64,000 nt of DNA from Oscillospiraceae bacterium (GTDB lineage: Bacteria > Bacillota > Clostridia > Oscillospirales > Ruminococcaceae). The translations under genes and the position numbers were made by a program. Numbering within the stretch: position 1 is the first letter of the stretch; the number at the start of each line of letters is the position of its first letter. Location: assembly GCA_021203065.1 (NCBI GenBank), contig JAJQBX010000010.1, forward strand, positions 1 through 64,000, in the 5' to 3' direction. Under the pieces are notes generated by a model. The model had not been told where the DNA came from, did no database searches, and worked only from the letters and a program-made list of their open reading frames with translations. Of this stretch, positions 39,800 through 48,612 are shown piece by piece.

Positions 39800-40279
39800 T
39801 CAACCGCTTATTTCAATCTCACCGTCTTCACCGATTCCGAACATTGCTTCAAATTCGTCACGGTCGATTCCGTCCTCCCAGAGGATTTCAACCTCTTCCT
39901 CGTCCTCCTCGGCTGTTGTAGTTGTGGCAGCGGTGGTTGTAGATTCGGTTGTGGTCGCCTTGGTGGTCGTTGTGGCGGCAGTTGTGGTGGAGGCAGTGGT
40001 GGTAGTCGCCTCAGTAGTCGCTTCTGACACGGTTGTGGTGGCTTCCGTCTCGTCAGACTCGGGCGAAGATGTGACTGCAGGGTCTTCGGCTAATTCCGTT
40101 TCATCGGTCACAACCGACCAGAGGCTGTCGGAGTCCTCAGATGCAACAGTTACCGGCAAATCGGCAGGAGTAATGTCCTCGGTGACATCCCCCGTAGCGA
40201 CCGCATCGCCGTTCCCACCGCAAGCGGTGAGCATAACTGCCGTTGCGACAGCAAGAAGCATTAAAAATAACTTTTTCAT
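39800..40279 (-). CDS. Thr-rich lipoprotein
   Basis: 159 residues from the ATG at 40279 with GAGGTG upstream. The signal peptide ends in V-M-L-T-A-C. About residues 75-130 are almost entirely Thr, Ala, Glu and Ser (S-T-T-T-A-A-T-T-T-T type), followed by an acidic tail with E-D-E-E-E-V-E-I-L-W and D-R-D-E-F-E-A-M-F. The low-complexity stretch should form an extended, possibly glycosylated stalk through the wall. Function unknown. It follows rpsT on the same strand. Confidence 0.75.
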   Translation of the reverse strand: MKKLFLMLLAVATAVMLTACGGNGDAVATGDVTEDITPADLPVTVASEDSDSLWSVVTDETELAEDPAVTSSPESDETEATTTVSEATTEATTTTASTTTAATTTTKATTTESTTTAATTTTAEEDEEEVEILWEDGIDRDEFEAMFGIGEDGEIEISG

Positions 40280-40379
40280 ATCAACACCTCGCATACTTAA
40301 TGCATAATTCGCAATACTATTCATAAACAACTCACGCCCCGCTTTGGGTTTTAAGCGGAGCGCAATCAAAGCGTTTTTA

Positions 40380-40625
40380 TCAGCCGTTAAGCTTTTTAGC
40401 GAGCTGGGACTTTTTCCTTGCCGCCTTGTTCTTGTGGATGATTCCCTTGGCAGCTGCCTGATCAACCTTCTTGGTTGCAAGCTTTACTGCTGCGGCTTTA
40501 TCCTCGCCCTCTGCTGCATCAACCTTCTTGATAGCAGTCTTGAGCGCACTCTTGGTAGCCTTGTTCTGAGCCGCCTTCTTCTCGTTTACCAGAACTCTCT
40601 TCTTGGCAGACTTTATATTTGCCAT
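40380..40625 (-). CDS. rpsT: 30S ribosomal protein S20
   Basis: 81 residues, rich in Lys and Ala, beginning [11 protein letters not shown] and ending S-Q-L-A-K-K-L-N-G, the standard S20 pattern. It binds 16S rRNA early in 30S assembly. AAGGAGGTGTCTT precedes the ATG. A leader of about 160 bases with several hairpins lies upstream, and gpr is transcribed divergently. Confidence 0.96.
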   Translation of the reverse strand: MANIKSAKKRVLVNEKKAAQNKATKSALKTAIKKVDAAEGEDKAAAVKLATKKVDQAAAKGIIHKNKAARKKSQLAKKLNG

Positions 40626-40790
40626 AAGACACCTCCTTAGTAGTAATTCTGCGGGAGCTTCCGCAAGCGGGGATACCCCGCAGAGTCAACTTAGTTGGAT
40701 ATTCATGCACGACTGAGAGAAAGTGCAAGCTCCGGGGTTAATGACTCCCCGACTATTCAACAAGTATCACCAGTGACACACAGTCACACC
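40626..40790 (-). promoter_or_regulatory. structured 5' leader of rpsT
   Basis: From the -10 TATATT (40795-40800; -35 TTGCAA at 40818-40823, 17-base spacer) the minus-strand transcript can form GTGACTGTGTGTCAC, CGGGGAGTCATTAACCCCG and a long stem CTGCGGG...CCCGCAG (about 40649-40683) just before the Shine-Dalgarno. This could be an S20 autoregulatory leader. Confidence 0.5.
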
Positions 40791-40862
40791 GTATAATATA
40801 CCACTACTCGCTTGAAATTGCAAGTGTTTTTTTGATTTTTTCTTTGGAAAAGAGGATTTTTT

Positions 40863-41687
40863 ATGATTTTTCAGCCCAAAGCTGCGAGAACCGACCTCGC
40901 AATGGAGCTTTCAGACCATCTGCCGGAGGGCACAGAGCTAAGAACCGGCAATTCAGGGGGCTTTGCCGTCACCGACATTCACCTGAAAAGCGAGTCAGCC
41001 GCCAGATCTGTCGGAAAAGCTGTCGGAAGATACCTGACGCTTGAGCCCCGGGACAGCTTCGAGATGATACCGTCGTCCGCTGACGAATATTCAATGGGCT
41101 TAGCAGGCAAGCTCCGGGAGCTCCTTGGTGATGCCAAGACCGTCTTCGTCGCAGGGCTCGGCAACGAGAGCATAACCCCTGACAGCTTGGGACCAAGGGT
41201 TGTCTCGCACATATTCGCAACAAGGCATATTCCGACCGATGCGCCGGAGCTCGACACCGAGGGCTTGCGGTCGGTCTCCTGCGCCGCTCCGGGCGTCATG
41301 GGACAGACGGGAATTGAAACAGCGGAATTTCTTAGCTCGCTTATTGAAAAAGTCTCCCCCGACGCAGTCATCGTCATCGACGCCCTCGCCTGCCAAGACC
41401 CAAGGCACTTGGGGCGCACCATTCAGCTCACCGACGCAGGAATCTCTCCCGGAAGCGGAGTCATGAACTCCCGCAGTGAGGTTTCCCACAGAACCTTAGG
41501 CATCCCCTGCATAGCCATAGGCGTCCCGACCGTCGCCGACGCCGGAACAAAGGACGAGCCGCTGATGGTGACCCCAAAAAACATCGACAAGCTTATCTCC
41601 ACCTGCGCCATGATCATCTCCGGCGGAATAAACGCCTGCCTACAGCCGGGGCTGACGCTGGGAGAACTGAGGCTGCTGACGGCATAA
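40863..41687 (+). CDS. gpr: GPR endopeptidase (spore germination protease)
   Basis: 274 residues. A-R-T-D-L-A-M-E at the N-terminus, V-A-G-L-G-N-E-S-I-T-P-D-S-L-G-P, A-A-P-G-V-M-G-Q-T-G-I-E and I-D-A-L-A match GPR (peptidase A25), which degrades small acid-soluble spore proteins at germination. It is somewhat shorter than the roughly 320-370 residue homologues, mainly at the N-terminal propeptide. AGAGGATTTTTT precedes the ATG. It is good evidence that the organism sporulates. Confidence 0.93.
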   Translation: MIFQPKAARTDLAMELSDHLPEGTELRTGNSGGFAVTDIHLKSESAARSVGKAVGRYLTLEPRDSFEMIPSSADEYSMGLAGKLRELLGDAKTVFVAGLGNESITPDSLGPRVVSHIFATRHIPTDAPELDTEGLRSVSCAAPGVMGQTGIETAEFLSSLIEKVSPDAVIVIDALACQDPRHLGRTIQLTDAGISPGSGVMNSRSEVSHRTLGIPCIAIGVPTVADAGTKDEPLMVTPKNIDKLISTCAMIISGGINACLQPGLTLGELRLLTA

Positions 41688-41692
41688 CATGT

Positions 41693-41838
41693 AGGGGCGG
41701 ATACCATCCGCCCGTTACGGATTGCCGAGAGATTCCGGGCGGATAATATCCGCCTGAAAAGCGCGTGGTAAAATCGGGCAGATAATATCCGCCTGAAAAG
41801 CGTGTGGTAAAATCGGGCGGATAATATCCGCCCCTACA
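41693..41838. repeat. tandem array of GGGCGGATAATATCCGCC palindromic repeats
   Basis: A diverged copy (GTAGGGGCGGATACCATCC...) at 41693-41716 is followed by 39-base units at 41737-41775 and 41776-41814, which differ at only two or three positions, and a final partial unit 41815-41838 ending CCCCTAC. Each unit carries one palindrome plus the spacer TGAAAAGCGYGTGGTAAAATC. Confidence 0.85.
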
Positions 41839-41844
41839 AATAAA

Positions 41845-41876
41845 AAACAACCGCCCCATCAGGAGCGGTTGCTATT
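41845..41876 (-). terminator. terminator after solute-binding gene 2
   Basis: On the minus strand AACCGC, a 9-base loop, GCGGTT (with one extra G) and TTTTTT. Confidence 0.8.
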
Positions 41877-41886
41877 ATTCAGTGTC

Positions 41887-43332
41887 CTACGTCTCCGCAT
41901 CCGGGTCGTATGCCGCAATGGATTCGTTCAGATCGTTTATGTAGTACTCAAGCTGCTCGTTATAGGTCTCCTTGAGCTGTGCCCATGTGGTCGGATCCTT
42001 AGAGTAGGCGTTGCCCTCATAGCTGTAGAGAACCGCATAGAGCTTGTCGCCATAGCCTTCGTAGTAGGTGATGACAACCTTGTCGATCTGGGTGGTGAGG
42101 TTGTAGCACTCATCCCACATCTCGAGCATCTCTTCTGTCCAGAGGTAGGTCTCCTCAAGCTGGACTCTGTCGATGTCGACAACAGTCGGGTCAAGGACCT
42201 TGAATCTCATGCATGCCGCCAGAAGAGCTACGCCCTCAGGGTTCGATGCGCCCTGAACGATGCAGTAGCCGTCGGCTGTCGATTCCATGTAGTAAACGCC
42301 GTCGCCGTCGTCATCTCTGGGAAGCGGAACGAACATGACTTCGCCCTCTTCGATGTCGCCCCAGACGGAGTTGACATTCTCAACCGTGTCGGTGAACTCA
42401 CTTGTTTCTGCAATGCAGAATAACTGCAAGCCTTCCTTGATACCGCCGCCCGAAACGCCGTTACGGATAGTCCAGCCGGTGTTCCAGATGGGATATACGC
42501 ACTCGTTCTTCGAGAGGTTGTAAAGAAGGTTAGCCGCACGCTCAACGGCAGCTGAGTCGATATTACTTTCAAATTGTTGTGTTTCGGTGTTATACTGGAT
42601 TATCATTTCACCGCAGGAGTGCATCAGTGCCGCACTGTAGTACCAGCCGTCAAGGGCATATCTGTCCTCATCGGGGTCAGAGAAGTCCACGCACATCTCA
42701 TAGAATGCATCCCATGTCCATTCATCGTTCCAATAGAGCTCTGCAGGATCGTCATAGCCGAATTCCTCGATAACTCTTCTGTTGTAAACTACAACGTGAC
42801 CGAAAGCGTTATCGTAAACGATAATATAAGGTCTGCCCTTGATAGAATAGTAGTTATAGGCGAATTCCTTTTCGCCCTCCCAAAGAGCATCGTCATAGTC
42901 TGTGTAATTGTCAACCGGCTGGAACATTCCCTTGATACAGTTTGTCGGGAACACTTCGTTGCCGCCCGGATAGAAGTCGGGTGAATTTGAAGCCAGAATA
43001 AGGTTGGCAAGGTCGTCAAAACGTGTGTCCCATGAGCACTCGTACCATTCGATAGTACAGCCGTACTTTTCTTGGAACGTCCAATAGCCTGAATTGATGA
43101 TTTCGTCGTCAGAGTAGTTCTGCATATCATCGTACCACGAGAACCAGATGATAGTCGAATTTGCCGCTTCGGTTTCCTCCACATCAGGAAGATAAATACC
43201 TGCCGCATTGAGTATCGCCTCGGCGTCCTGTGTAGCAAAGGTAAGCTGAACCACATCTCTGTTTGCGCTGCCGCATCCGACCAAAGCCATGATCATGATT
43301 CCGGCGAGAAGAAGCGCAATCACCTTCTTCAT
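41887..43332 (-). CDS. extracellular solute-binding lipoprotein, family member 2
   Basis: 481 residues from the ATG at 43332 with AGGAGGTGCTGTA upstream. The lipobox is M-A-L-V-G-C. It shares the family blocks V-V-Q-L-T-F-A-T-Q-D-A-E-A-I-L-N, W-Y-D-D-M-Q-N-Y-S, G-Y-W-T-F-Q-E-K-Y-G and E-W-T-W-D-A-F-Y-E-M. It ends without the E-G tail of members 1 and 3. No transporter genes are nearby. It is directly downstream of member 3, each with its own promoter, so they are a tandem duplication rather than one transcription unit. Confidence 0.82.
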   Translation of the reverse strand: MKKVIALLLAGIMIMALVGCGSANRDVVQLTFATQDAEAILNAAGIYLPDVEETEAANSTIIWFSWYDDMQNYSDDEIINSGYWTFQEKYGCTIEWYECSWDTRFDDLANLILASNSPDFYPGGNEVFPTNCIKGMFQPVDNYTDYDDALWEGEKEFAYNYYSIKGRPYIIVYDNAFGHVVVYNRRVIEEFGYDDPAELYWNDEWTWDAFYEMCVDFSDPDEDRYALDGWYYSAALMHSCGEMIIQYNTETQQFESNIDSAAVERAANLLYNLSKNECVYPIWNTGWTIRNGVSGGGIKEGLQLFCIAETSEFTDTVENVNSVWGDIEEGEVMFVPLPRDDDGDGVYYMESTADGYCIVQGASNPEGVALLAACMRFKVLDPTVVDIDRVQLEETYLWTEEMLEMWDECYNLTTQIDKVVITYYEGYGDKLYAVLYSYEGNAYSKDPTTWAQLKETYNEQLEYYINDLNESIAAYDPDAET

Positions 43333-43364
43333 TACAGCACCTCCTAAAAGAATTTTGCCCATTT

Positions 43365-43410
43365 ATTATACACTATTTCGCCGTAATTTTCAATCGGGCA
43401 TTATGCACAA
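43365..43410 (-). promoter_or_regulatory. promoter and upstream motif of solute-binding gene 2
   Basis: On the minus strand TTGTGCAT begins at 43410, TTGAAA at 43393 and TATAAT at 43370: distances 17 and 23, as at the other members. Confidence 0.8.
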
Positions 43411-43439
43411 GAAAAGGGTGTGTAATTTGTATATAATGA

Positions 43440-43468
43440 CGAAGCCGCCCTTTCGGACGGCTTCTGAG
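43440..43468 (-). terminator. hairpin after solute-binding gene 3
   Basis: On the minus strand GAAGCCGTCC, GAAA, GGGCGGCTTC pair over ten bases. No U-run follows directly. Confidence 0.55.
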
Positions 43469-43478
43469 TCAGAGGGGG

Positions 43479-44936
43479 TTATCCCTCGTAATCATTCATT
43501 TCATACGGGTCGTAGGCTTCGATCTGAGCGTTCAGCTCGGCAACATAATACTCAAGCTGTTCGTTATAGGCTTCCTTGACCTGTGCCCATGTGGAGGCAT
43601 CGGAGGAGTCGGCAATCGACTCATACTTCTCGGTTACAGCCTGAAGCTTATCGCCCAAACCGGAATCGTAAACAACGATGAGGTTCGCAGCAGAGGAAGC
43701 AAGTCTGTAGCACTCGTCATACATTTCGAGCATCTCTTCTGTCCAGAGATAGGTTTCCTCGAGCTGGATTCTGTCGATAGAGACAACTGTCGGGTCAAGG
43801 ACCTTGAATCTCATGCAGGAGGCAAGAAGCACAACTCCCTCAGGGTTAGATGCGCCCTGAACTATGCAGTAGCCTGCAGCTGTCGACTCGGTGTAGTAGT
43901 AGCCGTCGCCGTCGTCATCACGAGGAAGCGGAACAAACATGAGCTCGCCCTCGGTTACGTCGCCGAATACGGCACTGATTTCGTCAACAGTTCCGGTGAA
44001 TACCCAAGAACCACGGATGTAGAAGAGAAGAAGTCCTTCCTTCATGCCGCCGCCCTCGGTGCTGTTGCGGATGTTCCAAGAGTTGTTCCATCTCGGATAG
44101 ATGCAGTCGTTCTTTGAAAGGTTGTAGAGGAGGTCTGCCGCACGCTCAATAGCCGCCGAATCGACGTTGGTTTCATATTGCTCTGTCTCGGTGTTGTAGA
44201 CAATTATCGTCTCGCCGCAGGAGTGCATTATTCCGTGGTTATAGCCCCAGCCGTCAAGAGCGTATCTGTCCTCATCGGGGTCGGAGAAGTCAACGCACAT
44301 TTCGTAGAATACATCCCATGTCCATTCATCGTTCCAATAGAGCTCTGCAGGATCGTCATAGCCCCATTCCTCGATAACTCTGCGGTTATATGCAACAACG
44401 TTGCCGAAAGAGTTGTCATAAACGATTATGTAAGGTCTGCCCTTGATTGAGAAGTAGTTATAGGCATACTCCTTTTCATCTGCCCAGAGAGCATCGTCAT
44501 AGTCCATGTAGTCGTCAACGGGGACGAACATGCCCTTGATGCATCTTGTCGGGAAGACTTCATTGTCTCCGGGGTAGAAGTCGGGCGAATCGGAAGCCAA
44601 GATGAGAGTTGCGAGCTCGTCATATCTTGTGTCCCATGTGCATTCAACCCAGCTGATTGAACAGCCGTACTTCTCTTGGAAAGTCCAGTAGCCTGAATTG
44701 ATGATTTCATCCTCAGAGTAGTTCTGCATACCGTCATACCATGCAAACCACTCGATTGTCGTTCCTGCCGCCTCTGTTTCCTCTGCGTCGGGAAGATAGA
44801 TTCCTGCCGCATTAAGGATTGCTTCAGCGTCCTGAGTAGCAAAGGTGAGCTGTACAACCTCTCTTGAAGAGCTGCCGCAGCCAACAAAAGCCATAATCAT
44901 TATCCCCGCTAAAAGCATTGCGATAATTTTCTTCAT
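43479..44936 (-). CDS. extracellular solute-binding lipoprotein, family member 3
   Basis: 485 residues, lipobox M-A-F-V-G-C, with AGGAGGTAATGTA before the start. The sequence is very close to member 1 (W-F-A-W-Y-D-G-M-Q-N-Y-S, C-S-I-S-W-V-E-C-T-W-D-T-R) and less close to member 2. It has the same orphan status. Keeping several diverged copies with matched promoters suggests alternative specificities under shared control. Ligand unknown. Confidence 0.82.
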   Translation of the reverse strand: MKKIIAMLLAGIMIMAFVGCGSSSREVVQLTFATQDAEAILNAAGIYLPDAEETEAAGTTIEWFAWYDGMQNYSEDEIINSGYWTFQEKYGCSISWVECTWDTRYDELATLILASDSPDFYPGDNEVFPTRCIKGMFVPVDDYMDYDDALWADEKEYAYNYFSIKGRPYIIVYDNSFGNVVAYNRRVIEEWGYDDPAELYWNDEWTWDVFYEMCVDFSDPDEDRYALDGWGYNHGIMHSCGETIIVYNTETEQYETNVDSAAIERAADLLYNLSKNDCIYPRWNNSWNIRNSTEGGGMKEGLLLFYIRGSWVFTGTVDEISAVFGDVTEGELMFVPLPRDDDGDGYYYTESTAAGYCIVQGASNPEGVVLLASCMRFKVLDPTVVSIDRIQLEETYLWTEEMLEMYDECYRLASSAANLIVVYDSGLGDKLQAVTEKYESIADSSDASTWAQVKEAYNEQLEYYVAELNAQIEAYDPYEMNDYEG

Positions 44937-44988
44937 TACATTACCTCCTGAACATCTGCGTGTTCCAAGTACATTTTGGTGTGAATCA

Positions 44989-45034
44989 ATTATACACCTT
45001 TTTCACCCAGATTTCAACTTGTGATTATGCACAA
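44989..45034 (-). promoter_or_regulatory. promoter and upstream motif of solute-binding gene 3
   Basis: On the minus strand TTGTGCAT begins at 45034, TTGAAA at 45017 and TATAAT at 44994: distances 17 and 23. Confidence 0.8.
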
Positions 45035-45098
45035 TATATGGCTATGGGATTTGTGCAAAATGCATAGGTAGTCCGCCACGTGGTGACGCACTTCGTGC

Positions 45099-45236
45099 GC
45101 CCTCTCAGTCAGCCTATGGCTGACAGCTCCCCCAAAGGGGGAGCCAAGATTTAGGCATCACACAGGCTTATGAGAGAACACTGACTCGGCTCTCCCTCTG
45201 GGAGAGCTGGCTGCGCAAAGCGCAGACTGAGAGGGC
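45099..45236. repeat. inverted pair of a GGCTCCCCC...CTGAGAGGGC repeat
   Basis: Copy A (45099-45145, minus orientation) and copy B (45188-45236, plus orientation) share the form GGCTCYCCCTYTGGGRGAGC, CTG, a variable short hairpin, CTGAGAGGGC. They face each other across 42 bases and could form one large cruciform. Further copies are at 61593-61642 and 62580-62625. This accounts for most of the 420-base gap before glmM. Confidence 0.8.
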
Positions 45237-45292
45237 GCAAGCCCGCAGGGCGAGCGTTTCGCTGCGGGCAATATTTGTAACCCCATCGTAAC

Positions 45293-45321
45293 TTGACAAT
45301 TTCACCGTCTTAGAGTAATAT
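45293..45321 (+). promoter_or_regulatory. promoter of glmM-glmS
   Basis: TTGACA (45293-45298), 17 bases, TAATAT (45316-45321). A second TATAAT lies ten bases further on. Confidence 0.65.
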
Positions 45322-45356
45322 ATTATAATAGATTTCTTTATATAAGGGGACTTGGT

Positions 45357-46730
45357 ATGTCTAAGTATTTCGGAACTGATGGGTTTCGGGGCGAGGCTAA
45401 CGTCGGGCTGACGGCGGAGCGCGCTTTTAAAGTAGGAAGATTCTTGGGATGGTATTACACGGAGCTCAGAAAGCGTTCCGGCGACTCCACTCCCGCTAAA
45501 ATAGTTATAGGAAAGGACACCCGACGTTCGAGCTATATGTTTGAATACTCCCTTGGAGGAGGCTTGACCGCTTCGGGTGCGGACGCATATTTACTCCACG
45601 TCACGACAACTCCGTCAGTGGCTCATGTCGTCGCTACCGAGGATTTCGACTGCGGAATCATGATTTCTGCAAGCCACAACCCCTATTACGACAACGGCAT
45701 CAAGCTAATCGGCACGAGCGGCGAGAAGATGGACGAGGAAGTAATCACTCTCATTGAGGATTACCTCGACGGGAAGCTTCATGTTTTCGGGGAGGACTAT
45801 CCGGAGATTCCGTTTGCACACAAGGAAGAGATCGGCAGAACCGTAGACTACATCGAGGGCAGAAACCGGTACATAGGGTATCTCATCTCGCTCGGCATGT
45901 TCTCGTTCAGGGGTATGAAAGTCGGGCTTGACTGCGCAAACGGCGCAAGCTGGCACATTGCAAAGGCTGTTTTCGATGCATTGGGAGCTAAAACCTACGC
46001 CATAAACACTGAGCCGAACGGCTTCAACATAAACGATAATGCAGGCTCTACCCATATCGAAGTGCTCAGGAAGCATGTCCTTGAGAACCACCTCGATGTC
46101 GGCTTTGCCTATGACGGCGACGCTGACAGGTGCATTGCCGTCGACGAAAAGGGCAATGTCGTCACCGGCGACCATATCTTATACATCTGCGGAAAGTATC
46201 TGCGCTCACGTGGGGAGCTTTCGAACAACACTGTTGTCACAACGGTCATGTCGAACCTTGGACTTTACAAGGCTTTTGACCGTGAGGGGATAGACTACGC
46301 CAAGACCGCTGTCGGCGACAAGTATGTCTATGAATATATGAGCCAAAACGGCTGCCGCCTTGGCGGAGAGCAGTCGGGGCACATCATCTTCTCAAAATAT
46401 GCCGGCACTGGCGACGGAATCCTGACGAGCCTCAAGCTGATGGAAGTCATGCTTTCCGAGAAGAAGACTTTGTCGCAGCTCTGCGAGGGGCTTCTCATCT
46501 ATCCACAGGTCTTGGTGAACGTAAAAGTGGCTGACAAAGAAGCGACTCTTAGCGATCCGAAAGTAAAAGAGGCAATAGAAAAAGCTACTGAAGCTTTGGG
46601 AGATTTGGGAAGAATCTTGGTAAGAGCTTCCGGAACTGAACCGCTTGTAAGAGTAATGGCAGAGGCGGAGACAGAGGAACTTTGTAAAAAATATACGGAT
46701 GATATTGTATCAGTGATAGAGGGAGGTTAA
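45357..46730 (+). CDS. glmM: phosphoglucosamine mutase
   Basis: 457 residues. The phosphoserine loop is M-I-S-A-S-H-N-P-Y-Y-D-N-G near residue 100; D-G-D-A-D-R-C provides the metal ligands, G-G-E-Q-S-G-H contacts the sugar, and R-A-S-G-T-E-P-L-V-R binds phosphate. It interconverts glucosamine 6-phosphate and 1-phosphate for peptidoglycan precursor synthesis. AAGGGGACTTGGT precedes the ATG. glmS follows after three bases. Confidence 0.96.
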   Translation: MSKYFGTDGFRGEANVGLTAERAFKVGRFLGWYYTELRKRSGDSTPAKIVIGKDTRRSSYMFEYSLGGGLTASGADAYLLHVTTTPSVAHVVATEDFDCGIMISASHNPYYDNGIKLIGTSGEKMDEEVITLIEDYLDGKLHVFGEDYPEIPFAHKEEIGRTVDYIEGRNRYIGYLISLGMFSFRGMKVGLDCANGASWHIAKAVFDALGAKTYAINTEPNGFNINDNAGSTHIEVLRKHVLENHLDVGFAYDGDADRCIAVDEKGNVVTGDHILYICGKYLRSRGELSNNTVVTTVMSNLGLYKAFDREGIDYAKTAVGDKYVYEYMSQNGCRLGGEQSGHIIFSKYAGTGDGILTSLKLMEVMLSEKKTLSQLCEGLLIYPQVLVNVKVADKEATLSDPKVKEAIEKATEALGDLGRILVRASGTEPLVRVMAEAETEELCKKYTDDIVSVIEGG

Positions 46731-46733
46731 GCT

Positions 46734-48572
46734 ATGTGTGGTATAGTCGGATATTCGGGCTTGAAGCAGGCTGCGCCGATACTTTTGGATGGGCTTGCGA
46801 GGCTTGAGTACAGGGGATATGACTCCGCTGGAATCGCCGTCAGGGATGGCGACGGGGAAATCAAAGTCGTCAAGGCAAAGGGAAGGCTGGCGGTTCTCGC
46901 CGAGAAGACCGACTCTGGAAAGGCTCTTTTGGGCAGATGCGGCGTCGGGCACACGAGATGGGCGACGCACGGTGCACCGTCGGAAATAAACGCACACCCT
47001 CACCACTCTGACGACGGAAACGTTGTCGGAATTCACAACGGAATCATTGAAAACTACAAGGAGCTGAAAGAGCTCCTCGAGAAGAACGGCTACAGCTTCT
47101 ACTCCTCCACAGACACCGAGGTTGCAATCAAGCTTATAGATTACTATTATAAAAAAGGCTCGGGAAGCCCCATTGATGCGCTTACCCGTGCAATGACGAG
47201 AATCACCGGTTCTTATTCGTTCGCAATTCTCTTCAAGGACTTCCCGGACGAGATTTTCGCCGCCCGTAAGGACAGTCCGCTTATCGTCGGCGTCGGCGAT
47301 GACGAATCGTTCCTTGCCTCCGACGTCCCGGCAATTCTCAAGTATACAAGAAGCGTTTACTACATCGGGAATTATGAGATAGCCCATCTCTCCGGCGGAA
47401 AGGTTGATTTTTACAACATCGACGGCGAGAGGATTGAAAAAGAGCCGAGCGAAATCAGTTGGGATGCCGCAACAGCCGAGAAAGCCGGCTATGAGCACTT
47501 CATGATAAAGGAGATCCACGAGCAGCCGGAGGCGGTTAAGAATACTCTTTCCTCCGTCATTCACGATGGGAAAATAGACCTCAGTTCTGTCGGAATCACG
47601 GACGAGGAGCTTAAGAGCATCTCGACAATTTACATAGTCGCTTGCGGCTCTGCCTACCATGTCGGGGCGGTCATGCAGTATGTTATAGAGGACTTGGCGG
47701 GAATCCCCGTCAGGGTCGAGCTCGCCTCCGAATTCCGGTATAGAAAACCGGTCTTGGACAAAAGCGGGCTCTGCATCATCATAAGCCAGTCGGGCGAGAC
47801 GGCAGACAGCTTGGCGGCACTAAGAGAAGCCAAGAGCCGTGGGCTCAGAACTCTTGCCATAGTCAACGTCGTCGGAAGCTCCATTGCAAGGGAAGCTGAC
47901 AACGTCTTCTACACCCTTGCCGGTCCTGAGATTGCGGTTGCGACCACCAAGGCTTATTCGGCACAGCTGGTTGCAGGGTACACTTTTGCAGTGCAGCTGG
48001 CATATGTCTTGGGCAGAATTGATGAAACGAAGTATGAAGATTTAATTGCCGAGCTTCTCACTCTCCCGGAAAAGATTGAAACGATTCTTGAGGATAAAGA
48101 ACGCCTGCAGTGGTTCGCCGCAAAGCAGTCCTCCTCAACCGACATATTCTTCATCGGGCGTGGCATCGACTATGCTATAAGCCTCGAGGGCAGTCTCAAG
48201 ATGAAAGAGATTTCCTACATCCACTCTGAGTCCTACGCCGCAGGAGAGCTCAAGCACGGAGCTATAAGCCTTATCGAAGACGGAACTCTGGTCGTCGGTT
48301 GCCTCACCCAGAGTGAGCTCTACGAAAAGACGGTCAGCAATATGGTTGAATGTCAGTCAAGGGGCGCATACCTCATGGCTGTCACAACAGCGGGCAACTA
48401 CAACACCGAGGACATAGCCGACTTCACCGTCTATATCCCCGAAACCGACTCCCACTTTGCGGCATCTCTCGCCGTAGTCCCCCTGCAGCTGATGAGCTAT
48501 TATGTCTCGCTTGCCAAAGGGCTTGATGTGGATAAGCCGAGGAATCTGGCGAAGAGTGTGACTGTTGAATAA
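46734..48572 (+). CDS. glmS: glutamine-fructose-6-phosphate aminotransferase (isomerizing)
   Basis: 612 residues. M-C-G-I-V-G-Y gives the N-terminal nucleophile Cys of the glutaminase domain (1-240); two SIS domains follow, with S-Q-S-G-E-T-A-D near 350, and the sequence ends K-S-V-T-V-E. It makes glucosamine 6-phosphate, the substrate of the upstream GlmM. GGGAGGTTAAGCT precedes the ATG inside the glmM end. The three-base gap leaves no room for a glmS ribozyme. Confidence 0.97.
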   Translation: MCGIVGYSGLKQAAPILLDGLARLEYRGYDSAGIAVRDGDGEIKVVKAKGRLAVLAEKTDSGKALLGRCGVGHTRWATHGAPSEINAHPHHSDDGNVVGIHNGIIENYKELKELLEKNGYSFYSSTDTEVAIKLIDYYYKKGSGSPIDALTRAMTRITGSYSFAILFKDFPDEIFAARKDSPLIVGVGDDESFLASDVPAILKYTRSVYYIGNYEIAHLSGGKVDFYNIDGERIEKEPSEISWDAATAEKAGYEHFMIKEIHEQPEAVKNTLSSVIHDGKIDLSSVGITDEELKSISTIYIVACGSAYHVGAVMQYVIEDLAGIPVRVELASEFRYRKPVLDKSGLCIIISQSGETADSLAALREAKSRGLRTLAIVNVVGSSIAREADNVFYTLAGPEIAVATTKAYSAQLVAGYTFAVQLAYVLGRIDETKYEDLIAELLTLPEKIETILEDKERLQWFAAKQSSSTDIFFIGRGIDYAISLEGSLKMKEISYIHSESYAAGELKHGAISLIEDGTLVVGCLTQSELYEKTVSNMVECQSRGAYLMAVTTAGNYNTEDIADFTVYIPETDSHFAASLAVVPLQLMSYYVSLAKGLDVDKPRNLAKSVTVE

Positions 48573-48574
48573 AT

Positions 48575-48612
48575 CAGAAGAGCGACCGGGTTGGGGTCGC
48601 TCTTCTTTGTTA
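48575..48612. terminator. bidirectional terminator between glmS and the methyltransferase gene
   Basis: AGAAGAGCGACC and GGTCGCTCTTCT pair around a short GGGTTGG loop, with TTTG following. Confidence 0.85.

Noticed and set aside
41737-41838. CRISPR array
   Set aside because: The 39-base units are direct repeats without unique spacers, and no cas genes are present.
46680-46740. A glmS ribozyme before glmS
   Set aside because: Only three bases separate glmM and glmS, and the region before glmM contains a promoter and repeats but no ribozyme core.
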